Assembly (NCBI GenBank): GCA_028718245.1
Contig: JAQUME010000007.1
Coordinates: forward strand, 1 to 35,823
Direction: 5' to 3'
Length of the DNA: 35,823 bases
Source of the DNA: Candidatus Omnitrophota bacterium
GTDB taxonomy: Bacteria > Omnitrophota > Gorgyraeia > Gygaellales > Profunditerraquicolaceae
Below the pieces are notes generated by a model. The model ran no database searches and was not told where the DNA came from. It saw only the letters and a list, made by a program, of their open reading frames with translations. Made by a program: the position numbers and the translations under genes. Positions 11,347 to 19,806 of the stretch are shown piece by piece. Numbering within the stretch: position 1 is the stretch's first letter; the number at the start of each line of letters is the position of its first letter.

Positions 11347-12000
11347 ATGATAGGATTGATCGGTAAAAAAATCGGTATGACACAGGTTTATACGGCTGAC
11401 GGCTCGCAGGTAGGGGTTACCGCCATAGAGGCCGGCCCCTGTCCGGTGCTGGCGGTCAAGGATAAGAACATCCAGCTGGGTTTTGAAGCTGTATCCGAGA
11501 AGCACGTAAAGAAACCCCAACTGGGGATTTTTAAGAAGTTGAATATCCCGGCGCTTAAATTGATCAGGGAGGTTTCCAAAGAAGCCAATGTTGAATATAA
11601 AACCGGAGACCAGCTCAGGGTAGACCTTTTTAAGGAAGGGGATTTTGTAGATGTCAGCGGTGTTTCTATCGGCAAGGGTTTCCAGGGCGGTATGAAACGC
11701 TGGCATTGGAACGGCGGGCCGATGACCCATGGCTCGACCTCCCGCCGCAGGGTCGGTTCCATAGGTTCAAGCACTACTCCCGGAAGGGTTTTCAGGGGCC
11801 ACCATATGCCCGGGCATATGGGCGCAAAGAAAGTAACCGTGCAAAATCTGAAAGTTATCCGTGTAGACCTGGAAAATAATGTTTTGTTGGTAGAGGGTGC
11901 GGTTCCCGGATATAAGAACGGTTACATAATGGTGGCTAAAGCAAAGAAAATAAAGAAACCCGCTCCGGCAGGCTCAGGCGCGAAGAAGGCTAAGAAATAA
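11347..12000 (+). CDS. rplC: 50S ribosomal protein L3 (uL3)
   Basis: L3 is an early-assembly 50S protein whose long loop reaches towards the peptidyl-transferase centre. The 217-aa sequence starts [15 protein letters not shown] and contains the conserved loop [21 protein letters not shown]. The last 20 or so residues form a Lys/Ala/Pro-rich tail ([18 protein letters not shown]) beyond the usual family end. The stop overlaps the rplD start (TAATG). Confidence 0.97.
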   Translation: MIGLIGKKIGMTQVYTADGSQVGVTAIEAGPCPVLAVKDKNIQLGFEAVSEKHVKKPQLGIFKKLNIPALKLIREVSKEANVEYKTGDQLRVDLFKEGDFVDVSGVSIGKGFQGGMKRWHWNGGPMTHGSTSRRRVGSIGSSTTPGRVFRGHHMPGHMGAKKVTVQNLKVIRVDLENNVLLVEGAVPGYKNGYIMVAKAKKIKKPAPAGSGAKKAKK

Positions 12001-12644
12001 TGTTTACTTTACCCGTATATAATAGCGAAGGCAAAGAGATCGATACCGTAAAGCTCAATCCATCTGTTTTCGACGGCACTGTGAATATGGAGTGCCTTTA
12101 TCAGGCGATCGGTTCTTACCGGGCTAACCAGAGAAAGGGATTGGCCGCGACTAAAACCCGCGGGGAGGTATCCGGCGGCGGCAAGAAACCGTGGAAGCAG
12201 AAGGGCACCGGACGCGCCCGCGTAGGTTCTACCCGCTCTCCGTTATGGAGGCACGGTGGAGTTGTCTTTGGCCCTCATCCGCGCGATTTTTCCTACGAGA
12301 TCCCCCAGAAGATCAAGGCGCTGGCTTTAAAAACCGGCCTGAACGCCAAATTAAAAGAGAATAATTTTATGATAGTTGATGAATTCAAGGTGGAGGAGCC
12401 CAAGACCAAGCTTGCATTAAAGATATTGTCTAGCCTTAAATTATCCTCCGCCGGACACAAGAAAGAAGAAAAGGTTTTGTTCTTAACGGATAAGGTGGAC
12501 GCTAAATTAAAAACCGCCTTAAAAAATATAAGTTTTATTACCGTTGACCTGGCGAAGGACTGCCATGCTTATGAAGTGATGAATAACCATAAGCTGCTGA
12601 TCACTAAGTCCGGCCTGGCAGACCTGACCGAAAGGCTTAAATAA
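12000..12644 (+). CDS. rplD: 50S ribosomal protein L4 (uL4)
   Basis: L4 lines the polypeptide exit tunnel and in some bacteria regulates the S10 operon. The 214-aa protein has the tunnel-loop signature GGGKKPWKQKGTGRARVGS followed by SPLWRHGGVVFGPHPRDF. Both ends overlap neighbours by one base (TAATG with rplC and with rplW), which implies tight translational coupling of L3, L4 and L23. Confidence 0.97.
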   Translation: MFTLPVYNSEGKEIDTVKLNPSVFDGTVNMECLYQAIGSYRANQRKGLAATKTRGEVSGGGKKPWKQKGTGRARVGSTRSPLWRHGGVVFGPHPRDFSYEIPQKIKALALKTGLNAKLKENNFMIVDEFKVEEPKTKLALKILSSLKLSSAGHKKEEKVLFLTDKVDAKLKTALKNISFITVDLAKDCHAYEVMNNHKLLITKSGLADLTERLK

Positions 12645-12919
12645 TGGGCTCCGCGATGACGATCAAGGCGCTTTTGCAGACGGAGAAATCCAGCGCTTAC
12701 GGGGACAAAGGAAAATACCTTTTTCTGGTAGCCAATACCGCCAATAAGATCCAGATCAAAAAAGCGGTGGAGCAGGCCTATAAGGTCAAGGTCAAGAACG
12801 TTAATACCTTTGTTTCCCTGGGCAAGCTTAAAAGGGTCAGGCATCAATTAGGCAGGACAACCGATACCAAGAAAGCCGTGGTTACTTTAGCCGCCGGCCA
12901 GAAAATAGAGATCAAGTAG
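12644..12919 (+). CDS. rplW: 50S ribosomal protein L23 (uL23)
   Basis: L23 sits at the tunnel exit and docks trigger factor and SRP. The protein is 91 aa with the family motifs TEKS near the N-terminus, NKIQIKKAVEQAYKVKVKNVNT, and a basic central stretch. The chosen ATG overlaps the rplD stop (TAATG) and gives MGSAMTIK. An in-frame ATG at 12656 is an alternative that would shorten the protein by four residues. Confidence 0.95.
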   Translation: MGSAMTIKALLQTEKSSAYGDKGKYLFLVANTANKIQIKKAVEQAYKVKVKNVNTFVSLGKLKRVRHQLGRTTDTKKAVVTLAAGQKIEIK

Positions 12920-12929
12920 GGAATAAAAA

Positions 12930-13766
12930 ATGGGACTGATAAAATTTAAACCGACCACACCTTCAAGAAGGCATATGAGCGGCCCGGATTTCTCCGAGAT
13001 CACCAAGCATAAGCCGGAGCGTTCATTGCTGCGCCCCTTGAAGAAAACCGGCGGAAGGAATGCCCACGGCCGCATAACTACCAGGCACATAGGAGGCGGG
13101 CATAAACAGATGATGCGCCTGATCGATTTCAAACGGGACATTTATGATCAGCCGGCAAAGGTCCTGGGTATTGAATATGATCCTAACCGTTCTGCCAGGA
13201 TCGCTTTGCTCGAGTATCCGGATAAACAGAAACGCTATATCATTGCTCCGGTAGGCCTGAATGTGGGCCAGACGGTTATTTCCAGCAGCCAGAAGGATAT
13301 TGATATCAACGCGGGCAATTGCCTGCCCTTACGTAATATCCCTTCCGGGACCCTGATCCACAATATTGAATTGTTCAAGGGCAAAGGCGGCCAGATCGTC
13401 CGCGGGGCAGGGACCAGCGCCCAGATCATGGCAAAAGAAGGTGAGTTCGCCCATGTCCGGCTGCCATCCGGAGAGGTGAGATTAGTAAGTTTGGACTGCC
13501 GCGCTACCATCGGGCAGATAGGAAATATTGACCATGAAGCGATCATTTTAGGCAAAGCGGGAAAGAGCCGCTGGCTTGGGATCAAGCCTACGGTAAGAGG
13601 ATCGGCAATGAATCCCTTTGATCATCCTCACGGCGGCGGCGAAGGTAAAGCCGGCCAGGGTAATCCCCATCCGGTCACTCCCTGGGGCAAGCCTACCAAG
13701 GGATACCGGACCAGGAACCGCACTAAATATTCCAACAAATTTATCGTTAAGAGAAGGAAGCCATAA
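12930..13766 (+). CDS. rplB: 50S ribosomal protein L2 (uL2)
   Basis: L2 is needed for subunit association and peptidyl-transferase activity. The protein is 278 aa, the standard length. It has the N-terminal [15 protein letters not shown] segment and the C-terminal signature [15 protein letters not shown] containing the functionally important histidine. The end is basic ([10 protein letters not shown]). It starts 10 bp after rplW, and rpsS begins 1 bp after its stop. Confidence 0.98.
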   Translation: MGLIKFKPTTPSRRHMSGPDFSEITKHKPERSLLRPLKKTGGRNAHGRITTRHIGGGHKQMMRLIDFKRDIYDQPAKVLGIEYDPNRSARIALLEYPDKQKRYIIAPVGLNVGQTVISSSQKDIDINAGNCLPLRNIPSGTLIHNIELFKGKGGQIVRGAGTSAQIMAKEGEFAHVRLPSGEVRLVSLDCRATIGQIGNIDHEAIILGKAGKSRWLGIKPTVRGSAMNPFDHPHGGGEGKAGQGNPHPVTPWGKPTKGYRTRNRTKYSNKFIVKRRKP

Positions 13767-13767
13767 T

Positions 13768-14055
13768 ATGCCGCGCTCACTGAAAAAAGGTCCTTACGTT
13801 GAGGAAAGTTTATTGAAAAAGGTTGCCAAGCAGACCAAAGCCGGATTGCGCCAGGCGATCAAAACCTGGAGCCGGCGCTCCACGGTGATCCCGGATTTCG
13901 TAGGGTTGACCTTCGCGGTCTATGACGGCAGGAGGCATGTGCCGGTTTTTATCACCGAGAATATGGTAGGCCATAAGTTAGGGGAGTTTGCCCCATCGAG
14001 GATATTCAGGAAGCACGGCGGTATCAAGGCCAAGAAGGCGCTGGAGAAGACGTAA
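13768..14055 (+). CDS. rpsS: 30S ribosomal protein S19 (uS19)
   Basis: S19 is a 30S head protein that forms a bridge to the 50S subunit. The start was placed at the ATG giving [11 protein letters not shown], the conserved S19 N-terminus. The reading frame is open for another 50 codons upstream into rplB, but that extension is spurious. The resulting 95-aa protein has the usual length and the conserved [22 protein letters not shown] block. Its stop overlaps the rplV start (TAATG). Confidence 0.97.
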   Translation: MPRSLKKGPYVEESLLKKVAKQTKAGLRQAIKTWSRRSTVIPDFVGLTFAVYDGRRHVPVFITENMVGHKLGEFAPSRIFRKHGGIKAKKALEKT

Positions 14056-14396
14056 TGATAGCCAAAGCCGAAGGAAAATTCTTAAGGTTATCTCCCAGCA
14101 AGGTCCGCCTAGTCATGGACCTGATCCGCTCAAAGCCTGCCCTTGAGGCAGAAGCGATCCTGCGCACCGTGGATAAAAGGCCAAAGGAATATTTGATAAA
14201 GATATTGAGGTCCGCTATCGCCAATGCCAAAGTCAAGGGCTTTAGCGCGGACAAATTATACGTTTCAAAGATCCTGGCCAATCCCGGGCCGGTCTGGAAG
14301 AGATTTAAGGCCGCCGCTTTCGGCAGGGCTGCTTCGATACGCAGGCGCACCGTGCATATAAAAGTTGAATTGGATCTGAAAGAGGGGAGAGAGTAA
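14055..14396 (+). CDS. rplV: 50S ribosomal protein L22 (uL22)
   Basis: L22 lines the exit tunnel and carries a beta-hairpin that forms part of the tunnel constriction. The 113-aa protein has the family opening (KFLRLSPSKVRLVMDLIR), the ANAK segment, and the hairpin end RRRTVHIKVELD. The length is normal. It overlaps rpsS by one base and is followed by rpsC after 3 bp. Confidence 0.97.
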   Translation: MIAKAEGKFLRLSPSKVRLVMDLIRSKPALEAEAILRTVDKRPKEYLIKILRSAIANAKVKGFSADKLYVSKILANPGPVWKRFKAAAFGRAASIRRRTVHIKVELDLKEGRE

Positions 14397-14399
14397 TTC

Positions 14400-15128
14400 A
14401 TGGGTCATAAGGTAAGTCCTTTATTATTAAGGCTCGGTTTCATAAGGCAGTGGAATTCGCGCTGGTTCGCCAGGGGGAATGATTTCGCCCAGTTCATCCA
14501 GCAGGATTATAAGATCAGAAAATTCATCAAGAGCAAATTTAAACAGGCGGCGATCTCCAAGATCGTTATTGAGAGGCTCGCCCAGAAGGTCAGGATCCGC
14601 ATATTCTCCGCCAGGCCCGGGATCATTATCGGCAGGCACGGCTCGGATATCGAGCGGCTGCGTTCGGATCTAAACAGCCTGGTAAAGAGCGAGCTTTCCA
14701 TAGATATCCAGGAGGTGAACAATCCTGCCTGGGATGCCCAGCTGGTTGCCGAGAACATCGCTTTGCAGCAGGAAAAAAGAATAGCCTTTCGCCGCGCGGT
14801 AAAAAGGGCAATGGAGCAGTCCATCGCCTCGGGGGTCAAAGGAATACGGGTTTGTTGTTCAGGGAGGCTTAATGGCGCTGAGATGAGCCGCAAGGAAACC
14901 TATAAGATCGGCAAAGTCCCTTTACAGACCCTGCGTGCGGATATTGATTATGGTTTTGCCGAGGCGCTTACTACCTACGGCCTGATCGGGGTTAAGGTCT
15001 GGATTTACAAAGGTGATATTCTGGGTAAACAATTTGTCCAGGAGGAGTCAACTTCTTCTGGAGGCCGTCAGCAGCAGCCGAGAGAATCGTTTAAAGAGCA
15101 TGCTGCAGGATCAGGGAGAAATAAATAA
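14400..15128 (+). CDS. rpsC: 30S ribosomal protein S3 (uS3)
   Basis: S3 forms part of the mRNA entry channel on the 30S subunit. The protein is 242 aa. It has the MGHKVSP start, a type II KH domain with the GRHG loop ([14 protein letters not shown]), and the C-terminal domain ending [14 protein letters not shown] polar Ser/Gly/Gln tail follows the last conserved strand (residues about 214-242). The stop overlaps the rplP start (TAATG). Confidence 0.97.
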   Translation: MGHKVSPLLLRLGFIRQWNSRWFARGNDFAQFIQQDYKIRKFIKSKFKQAAISKIVIERLAQKVRIRIFSARPGIIIGRHGSDIERLRSDLNSLVKSELSIDIQEVNNPAWDAQLVAENIALQQEKRIAFRRAVKRAMEQSIASGVKGIRVCCSGRLNGAEMSRKETYKIGKVPLQTLRADIDYGFAEALTTYGLIGVKVWIYKGDILGKQFVQEESTSSGGRQQQPRESFKEHAAGSGRNK

Positions 15129-15544
15129 TGGTCTTGATGCCCAAGAGGGTTAAATATCGTAAACTCCAGAAGAGCCAGCGTCGGGGTATAGCGACAAGCG
15201 GGGCGACCCTGGCTTTCGGGGAATTTGGTTTAAAATCTTTGGAGAACGGGTGGATCAAGAATACCCAGATAGAATCAGTGCGCGTTATCCTGGCCCGCCA
15301 GCTGCACAAGGGCGGAAAATTATGGATAAGGATATTTCCGGATAAATCAATTACCAAAAAACCGGCTGAAGTGCGCATGGGAAAAGGCAAAGGTGACCTT
15401 GACCACTGGGTTGCCGTGGTAAAGAGAGGCCGCGTACTTTTTGAACTAGGGGGGGTGCCCCAGGAGTATGCCAAGGCATGTTTTCGCCTGGCAGCTTACA
15501 AGCTGCCGCTTCGCACAAAATTCGTGATGAGGACGCATAAATAA
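15128..15544 (+). CDS. rplP: 50S ribosomal protein L16 (uL16)
   Basis: L16 positions A-site tRNA on the large subunit. The 138-aa sequence begins [12 protein letters not shown], close to the classic [11 protein letters not shown] start, which supports the TAATG-overlapping ATG over the in-frame ATG at 15137. Conserved segments include [10 protein letters not shown], the [19 protein letters not shown] loop, and the basic end PLRTKFVMR. The order rpsC-rplP-rpmC-rpsQ is the standard S10-operon tail. Confidence 0.97.
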   Translation: MVLMPKRVKYRKLQKSQRRGIATSGATLAFGEFGLKSLENGWIKNTQIESVRVILARQLHKGGKLWIRIFPDKSITKKPAEVRMGKGKGDLDHWVAVVKRGRVLFELGGVPQEYAKACFRLAAYKLPLRTKFVMRTHK

Positions 15545-15545
15545 G

Positions 15546-15737
15546 ATGAAAGCGCGGGAATTAAGGAATTTATCCCAGGAGGAACTGCTGCAGAAGGAGA
15601 AAACCCTGCTTGAGGAGTTGTCGGTAATCAATATGCAGCGTTTTGCGGGTAGGGTGGAAAAACCGCATAAGTTCAAGCTGATCAGAAAGGATATCGCGCG
15701 CATCAGGACGATATTAAATAACAGGAAAGATAAATAA
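15546..15737 (+). CDS. rpmC: 50S ribosomal protein L29 (uL29)
   Basis: L29 is a small helical protein near the tunnel exit next to L23. The 63-aa product has the characteristic MKARELRNLSQEEL opening, the motif NMQRFAGRVEKPHKF and the final helix with IRKDIARIRTILNNR. It is separated from rplP and rpsQ by one base each. Confidence 0.96.
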   Translation: MKARELRNLSQEELLQKEKTLLEELSVINMQRFAGRVEKPHKFKLIRKDIARIRTILNNRKDK

Positions 15738-15738
15738 T

Positions 15739-16020
15739 ATGGGTAAGCAGAAGAAATTTACCGGGGTTGTGGTTAGCGACAAGATGCAAAAGACCGTGGT
15801 GGTAAAGATCATGCATTTGAGCCGCCACGCCAAATACGCCAAGACCGTCAGGCGTTATAATAAATTCAAGGCGCATGATGAGAAGGGTATTGCCAAGCTC
15901 GGAGATACGGTAGCTATCGTTGAGACCAGGCCTTTATCAAAAGACAAGCGTTTCAGGGTCGAGCAGGTCGTCAAGAAGGCCGCCGGTACCCATGTATCTG
16001 CTCCAGAGGAGATCGTTTAA
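15739..16020 (+). CDS. rpsQ: 30S ribosomal protein S17 (uS17)
   Basis: S17 is a primary 16S-binding protein of the 30S body. The 93-aa sequence has the OB-fold signature FTGVVVSDKMQKTVVVKI, the segment YAKTVRRYNKFKAHDE, and the motif GDTVAIVETRPLSKDKRFRV. A short tail of about ten residues extends beyond the usual end. rplN starts immediately after the stop. Confidence 0.97.
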   Translation: MGKQKKFTGVVVSDKMQKTVVVKIMHLSRHAKYAKTVRRYNKFKAHDEKGIAKLGDTVAIVETRPLSKDKRFRVEQVVKKAAGTHVSAPEEIV

Positions 16021-16389
16021 ATGCTTCAGTTACGCTCTATTTTAGATGTTGCCGATAATACCGGGGCGCGCAAGGCCTCTCTAATCGGCGTCTTGAACAG
16101 GATGGGCACCTTGAACGCCGAGATCGGCGATGTCATAAATGTCAATATCAAGGAATCTGCTCCGGAGGCAACGGTAAAAAAAGGTGAGAAGTCCAGGGCG
16201 GTGATCGTGCGCACCAGGCATCCGATAAGAAGAGCCGACGGCTCGATACTGCGTTTTGACCGCAATGCCGTGGTGTTGATCGATAACCAGGATAATCCCA
16301 GGGGCACCCGTGTTTTCGGGCCGGTAGCCCGCGAGTTGAGGGACAAAAAATTCAATAAGATAATTTCTTTGGCTCCCGAGGTAATTTAA
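16021..16389 (+). CDS. rplN: 50S ribosomal protein L14 (uL14)
   Basis: L14 forms an intersubunit bridge and contacts L19. The protein is 122 aa, the standard length, with LDVADNTGARKASLIGV, a KGEKSRAVIVRTRHPIRRADGS loop and the terminal motif GTRVFGPVARELRDKKFNKIISLAPEV. It abuts rpsQ with no gap and overlaps rplX by one base (TAATG). Confidence 0.98.
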   Translation: MLQLRSILDVADNTGARKASLIGVLNRMGTLNAEIGDVINVNIKESAPEATVKKGEKSRAVIVRTRHPIRRADGSILRFDRNAVVLIDNQDNPRGTRVFGPVARELRDKKFNKIISLAPEVI

Positions 16390-16700
16390 TGCAAAAGATC
16401 AAGAAGAACGACATAGTGCAGGTCATCAAAGGCAAGGATAAAGGCAAAAAAGGCAAGGTGCTCAATGTTATTGAAAGCAGCCGGCGCGTGCTGGTAGAGG
16501 GCCTGAACCTGGCCATCAAGCATAAGCGCCAGTCTAGCCAGGAGCAAAAGGGCGGGAGGATCTCCATAGAGATGCCGCTTTCTATATCCAACCTGATGGT
16601 TTTTTGCAAGAGCTGTTCCAAGCCGGCTAGGGTAGGTTTCGTGATTTCAAAGGATAAGACTAAGGTAAGAATTTGCAAGAGCTGTAAAGAGGCGCTATAA
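16389..16700 (+). CDS. rplX: 50S ribosomal protein L24 (uL24)
   Basis: L24 initiates 50S assembly and lies near the tunnel exit. The 103-aa protein has the N-terminal KOW motif ([22 protein letters not shown]), the segment VLVEGLNL, and a C-terminal half with two Cys pairs ([12 protein letters not shown] and CKSC). A CxxC-CxxC zinc-ribbon-like layout of this kind is seen in some L24 proteins. Its start overlaps rplN and rplE follows one base after its stop. Confidence 0.97.
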   Translation: MQKIKKNDIVQVIKGKDKGKKGKVLNVIESSRRVLVEGLNLAIKHKRQSSQEQKGGRISIEMPLSISNLMVFCKSCSKPARVGFVISKDKTKVRICKSCKEAL

Positions 16701-16701
16701 A

Positions 16702-17253
16702 ATGACACCGAGAATGCTGGAAAAATACCGCAATGAGATCGTCCCGAAATTAATGGAGGATTTCAAGCTCAAGAATAAAATGGCGGCACCCTGCGTGAGC
16801 AAGATCGTCGTGAATATGGGGGTCGGTGAAGGGGCCGCGGATATCAAGGTCCTGGATAAGGCCCTGGAGGAGCTCGCCGCTATTACGGGCCAGAAACCGG
16901 TTATCCGCCGGGCAAAGAAGGCCATAGCCAATTTCAAGATCAGGGCTAACCAGCCGATCGGCGCCAAGGTCACCCTTAGGAAGGCAATGATGTATGAGTT
17001 CATGGACCGCCTGCTTAATATCGCCCTGCCGCGTATCCGCGATTTCAGAGGTGTAAGCCGCGATTCATTCGATAGGGCGGGAAATTACACTTTAGGTTTA
17101 AGCGAGCAGATCATTTTCCCGGAGATAGAATACGACAGGATCACCCGCACCCAGGGCATGGATATAACTTTCGTGATCAAGAACGCTAAAAAAACCGAAC
17201 AGGCAAGGGCTTTGCTGAAATATTTCGGCATGCCTTTCAAGGAAAAGGAATAA
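16702..17253 (+). CDS. rplE: 50S ribosomal protein L5 (uL5)
   Basis: L5 binds 5S rRNA in the central protuberance and contacts P-site tRNA. The protein is 183 aa, normal for the family. Key segments are [31 protein letters not shown], the loop [11 protein letters not shown], and the end [12 protein letters not shown] followed by [13 protein letters not shown]. It precedes rpsZ by 6 bp in the standard spc order. Confidence 0.97.
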   Translation: MTPRMLEKYRNEIVPKLMEDFKLKNKMAAPCVSKIVVNMGVGEGAADIKVLDKALEELAAITGQKPVIRRAKKAIANFKIRANQPIGAKVTLRKAMMYEFMDRLLNIALPRIRDFRGVSRDSFDRAGNYTLGLSEQIIFPEIEYDRITRTQGMDITFVIKNAKKTEQARALLKYFGMPFKEKE

Positions 17254-17259
17254 GCCAAG

Positions 17260-17445
17260 ATGGCAAAGAATTCACAGATCGCCCGGTGGAAGAGGCCGGC
17301 AAAATTTTCTACACGCAAATATAACCGCTGCTCCATCTGCGGAAGGTCCAACGGTTATTTGAGAAGGTTCCAGCTCTGCCGTATCTGTTTCAGGGAGCTT
17401 GCCTGGCAGGGGCTTATCCCCGGTGTTAAAAAGGCCAGCTGGTAA
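17260..17445 (+). CDS. rpsZ: 30S ribosomal protein S14, zinc-binding short form
   Basis: S14 is a late-assembling 30S head protein. This is the short 61-aa type Z form with a complete zinc ribbon (C24, C27, C40, C43) rather than the roughly 100-aa cysteine-free form. The ending [13 protein letters not shown] is typical. Its position between rplE and rpsH is the standard one. No zinc-independent paralogue is present in this window. Confidence 0.97.
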   Translation: MAKNSQIARWKRPAKFSTRKYNRCSICGRSNGYLRRFQLCRICFRELAWQGLIPGVKKASW

Positions 17446-17469
17446 AATGGCCATAAGGAGAATAGAGTA

Positions 17470-17865
17470 ATGTCTAGAACTGATCTGATCGCGGATGTTT
17501 TTACGATAATGCGCAACGCCATAATGGTAAAAAAGCCTGCCGTTGACCTGCCGGCTTCCAACAGCATAAAGTCCATCATGGCGATCCTCAAAGAAAATGA
17601 TTATATTGATAATTTCAAATTGATTGAAGATAAAAAGCAGGGATTGGTCAGGGTATATTTAAAATACACCGCCGGGAAGCCTGCGATCCGCAATATCAAA
17701 CGCGTTTCCAGGCCGGGTTTAAGGGTATACTCCGGAGGCAAGAAGCTCCCGGTAGTTTTACGCGGCAGAGGTATAGCGATCGTTTCCACCTCCAAGGGCA
17801 TGCTTAGCGACAAAGCGGCCAGGGAGTTAGGCGTGGGTGGTGAGATCGTCGGTTATATCTGGTAA
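17470..17865 (+). CDS. rpsH: 30S ribosomal protein S8 (uS8)
   Basis: S8 binds the central domain of 16S rRNA and represses the spc operon in E. coli. The protein is 131 aa, starting MSRTDLIADVFTIMRNA with the conserved C-terminal GRGIAIVSTSKGMLSDKAARELGVGGEIVGYIW. The start is supported by AAGGAG at 17455-17460. A seven-codon frame (17447-17470) surrounds that site and ends in TAATG with the rpsH start. It is probably chance. Confidence 0.97.
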   Translation: MSRTDLIADVFTIMRNAIMVKKPAVDLPASNSIKSIMAILKENDYIDNFKLIEDKKQGLVRVYLKYTAGKPAIRNIKRVSRPGLRVYSGGKKLPVVLRGRGIAIVSTSKGMLSDKAARELGVGGEIVGYIW

Positions 17866-17895
17866 TTCACGATAAATTTAAGTGGGGGTTCATTA

Positions 17896-18441
17896 ATGTC
17901 CAGGATAGGCAATAAACCGGTAGCTGTTCCGAAAGATGTTAAGATCGAGGTCAAAGACGGAGAAGTTTTCGTTGAAGGCCCCAAGGGAAAACTCTCCCGC
18001 AGGCTTTCCGACCGGGTTAGCGTAGAGGTTAAAGAGGGAATACTGCTTGTAAAAAGAGCTGCCGATACCAAGCTGGATAAATCCATGCATGGCTTGTTCC
18101 GCGCGCTGATCGTAAATATGATCAAAGGAGTGACTGACGGTTACACCAAAGAGCTTGAGATCATCGGCGTGGGATTTAAGGCCGCCATCTCCGGGAATAA
18201 ACTCAACCTGGCTCTAGGCTTTTCTCACCCCGTCAATGTGACGATCCCCGAGGGGATCAAGATCGAAACGCCTAAGCCCACTCAGCTGGTCATAAAAGGC
18301 ATTGATAAGGAGTTGATCGGCAAGATCTCTACCGAGATCCGGGCGATCTATCCTCCTGAACCGTATAAAGGAAAAGGGATCCGTTTTGTCGGGGAACACG
18401 TCAAGAAGAAAGTAGGAAAGGCCCAGGCAACCGGTAAATAA
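17896..18441 (+). CDS. rplF: 50S ribosomal protein L6 (uL6)
   Basis: L6 lies near the factor-binding site at the base of the L7/L12 stalk. The 181-aa protein begins MSRIGNKPV and has the two repeated L6 folds, ending with the diagnostic block IRAIYPPEPYKGKGIRFVGEHVKKK. The 30-bp spacer before it holds a G-rich ribosome-binding site (GTGGGGG) and nothing else I recognise. rplR starts one base after the stop. Confidence 0.97.
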   Translation: MSRIGNKPVAVPKDVKIEVKDGEVFVEGPKGKLSRRLSDRVSVEVKEGILLVKRAADTKLDKSMHGLFRALIVNMIKGVTDGYTKELEIIGVGFKAAISGNKLNLALGFSHPVNVTIPEGIKIETPKPTQLVIKGIDKELIGKISTEIRAIYPPEPYKGKGIRFVGEHVKKKVGKAQATGK

Positions 18442-18442
18442 C

Positions 18443-18802
18443 ATGAGAAAAAAAGAAGAGTTAAGGCTTAAGAGGCACAAGAGAATAAGGATGAAGATGG
18501 CCGGCACTCCGGAGAAGCCGCGGCTGGTCGTGCACCGTTCATTAAAGAACCTTGAAGCCCAGGTATTGGATGATACGGCAGGCCTGGTACTGTTTTCTCT
18601 CTCCACCAAAGATAAGGGCTTAAAAGAAAAGTTTTCCTGCGCGGGAAATTTAAGATCATCCGTTCTTTTCGGAGAGCTCTTCGCGCAAAAAGCAAAGGAA
18701 AAAGGGATCAGCAAGGTTATTTTTGACCGGGCAGGTTATCTTTACCACGGCAGGATCAGGTCTTTTGCCGATGCGTTAAGAAAAGGCGGAATGGAGTTCT
18801 AA
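18443..18802 (+). CDS. rplR: 50S ribosomal protein L18 (uL18)
   Basis: L18 binds 5S rRNA in the central protuberance. The protein is 119 aa with the family segments RLKRHKRIRMKMAGTPEKPRLVV, a central LEAQVLDD region and the C-terminal motif VIFDRAGYLYHGRIRSFADALRKGGMEF. The length is standard. Spacing to rpsE is 3 bp. Confidence 0.97.
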   Translation: MRKKEELRLKRHKRIRMKMAGTPEKPRLVVHRSLKNLEAQVLDDTAGLVLFSLSTKDKGLKEKFSCAGNLRSSVLFGELFAQKAKEKGISKVIFDRAGYLYHGRIRSFADALRKGGMEF

Positions 18803-18805
18803 ATT

Positions 18806-19258
18806 ATGCGTGAATTGAGCATTGGGCAGCAGTCGGATCTAATCGAAAAAGTGATAAGTATAAACCGCGTTACCAAGGTGACCAAGGGCGGCAAAAAGCT
18901 GCATTTCAGCGCCTTGGTGGTTGTGGGTGATACTAAGGGGAGGGTGGGTTTTGCCCTGGATAAAGCCAATGAGGTCGCCGATGCCATCCGCAAATCCCTG
19001 ACCAAGGCAAAGAAGAGCCTGTTCAAGGTGCCGCTTGAGGGTTCCAGCATTCCTCATGAGATAATCGGCAAATTCGGAGCGGCCAGCGTTTTATTAAAAC
19101 CGGCTTCGGAAGGTACGGGCGTAATTGCCGCCGGTCCAGTGCGGGCGATCTGCGAGGCTGCCGGGATAAAGGATATACTTACCAAATGTTTGAAATCAAA
19201 TAACCCGATCAACGTCATCAAGGCTACTATGCAGGGGTTAAGGAACCTTAAAGCTTAA
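18806..19258 (+). CDS. rpsE: 30S ribosomal protein S5 (uS5)
   Basis: S5 contributes to decoding fidelity and to the mRNA entry channel. The 150-aa protein is a compact version with the double-stranded-RNA-binding-like N-domain ([22 protein letters not shown]) and the C-domain signature [31 protein letters not shown]. In most bacteria rpmD (L30) follows. Here rplO begins only two bases after the rpsE stop, so rpmD is absent from its usual place. Confidence 0.97.
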   Translation: MRELSIGQQSDLIEKVISINRVTKVTKGGKKLHFSALVVVGDTKGRVGFALDKANEVADAIRKSLTKAKKSLFKVPLEGSSIPHEIIGKFGAASVLLKPASEGTGVIAAGPVRAICEAAGIKDILTKCLKSNNPINVIKATMQGLRNLKA

Positions 19259-19260
19259 AA

Positions 19261-19806
19261 ATGAAAGATAAAAAACCAGCGGTAAAACACACAACAGTGA
19301 AGAAGGCGCCGGTAAAGAAGCCGGTTTTGAAGAAAACCGAAGTTAAGCGGCCGCAGAGCCTGGTTTCTTTGCATAACCTTAAAGCCCCGTTCGGCGCTCA
19401 TAAGAAGAAAAAACTTTTGGGCCGGGGCCCGGGTTCCGGGCACGGCAAGACCTCGACGCGCGGCAGTAAGGGCCAGACCTCCCGCGCGGGGAGGCATTTT
19501 TACCTGGGTTTTGAGGGAGGGCAGTCCCCGCTTATCCGCAAGATGCCCAAGCGCGGATTTGTAAGTAATTTTAAGAAGAGCTATCAGATCGTCAACCTTG
19601 ATGAACTGAACAGGATAAAAGAAACCACGATAACCCCGCAGCTTTTAAGGGAAAAAGGTTTGATCCGCGATGAAGGCGCACTTATCAAGATACTGGGAGA
19701 TGGTACTATCAAGAATCCGGTTACCGTTCAGGCGCACGCTTTTTCAAAACGCGCCGCAAGCCAGATATCGGATGCCGGAGGCAAAGCGGAAATAATCAAT
19801 GTTTAG
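19261..19806 (+). CDS. rplO: 50S ribosomal protein L15 (uL15) with Lys-rich N-terminal extension
   Basis: L15 is a late-assembly 50S protein. The core is typical: LHNLKAPFGAHKKKKLLGRGPGSGHGKT, then GQTSRAG and a GGQSPLIRKMPKRGF block. The core is preceded by about 35 residues rich in Lys, Pro, Val and Thr, built from repeated KKP/KKA units, which makes the protein 181 aa instead of about 145. The first ATG lies 2 bp after rpsE and no internal ATG or GTG sits at the usual L15 start, so the extension is probably translated. Its end overlaps secY by 8 bases. Confidence 0.95.
   Translation: MKDKKPAVKHTTVKKAPVKKPVLKKTEVKRPQSLVSLHNLKAPFGAHKKKKLLGRGPGSGHGKTSTRGSKGQTSRAGRHFYLGFEGGQSPLIRKMPKRGFVSNFKKSYQIVNLDELNRIKETTITPQLLREKGLIRDEGALIKILGDGTIKNPVTVQAHAFSKRAASQISDAGGKAEIINV

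Noticed and set aside
13618-13767. Fifty-codon N-terminal extension of rpsS
   Set aside because: It lies inside the conserved end of rplB, and the S19 N-terminus [11 protein letters not shown] begins at 13768.
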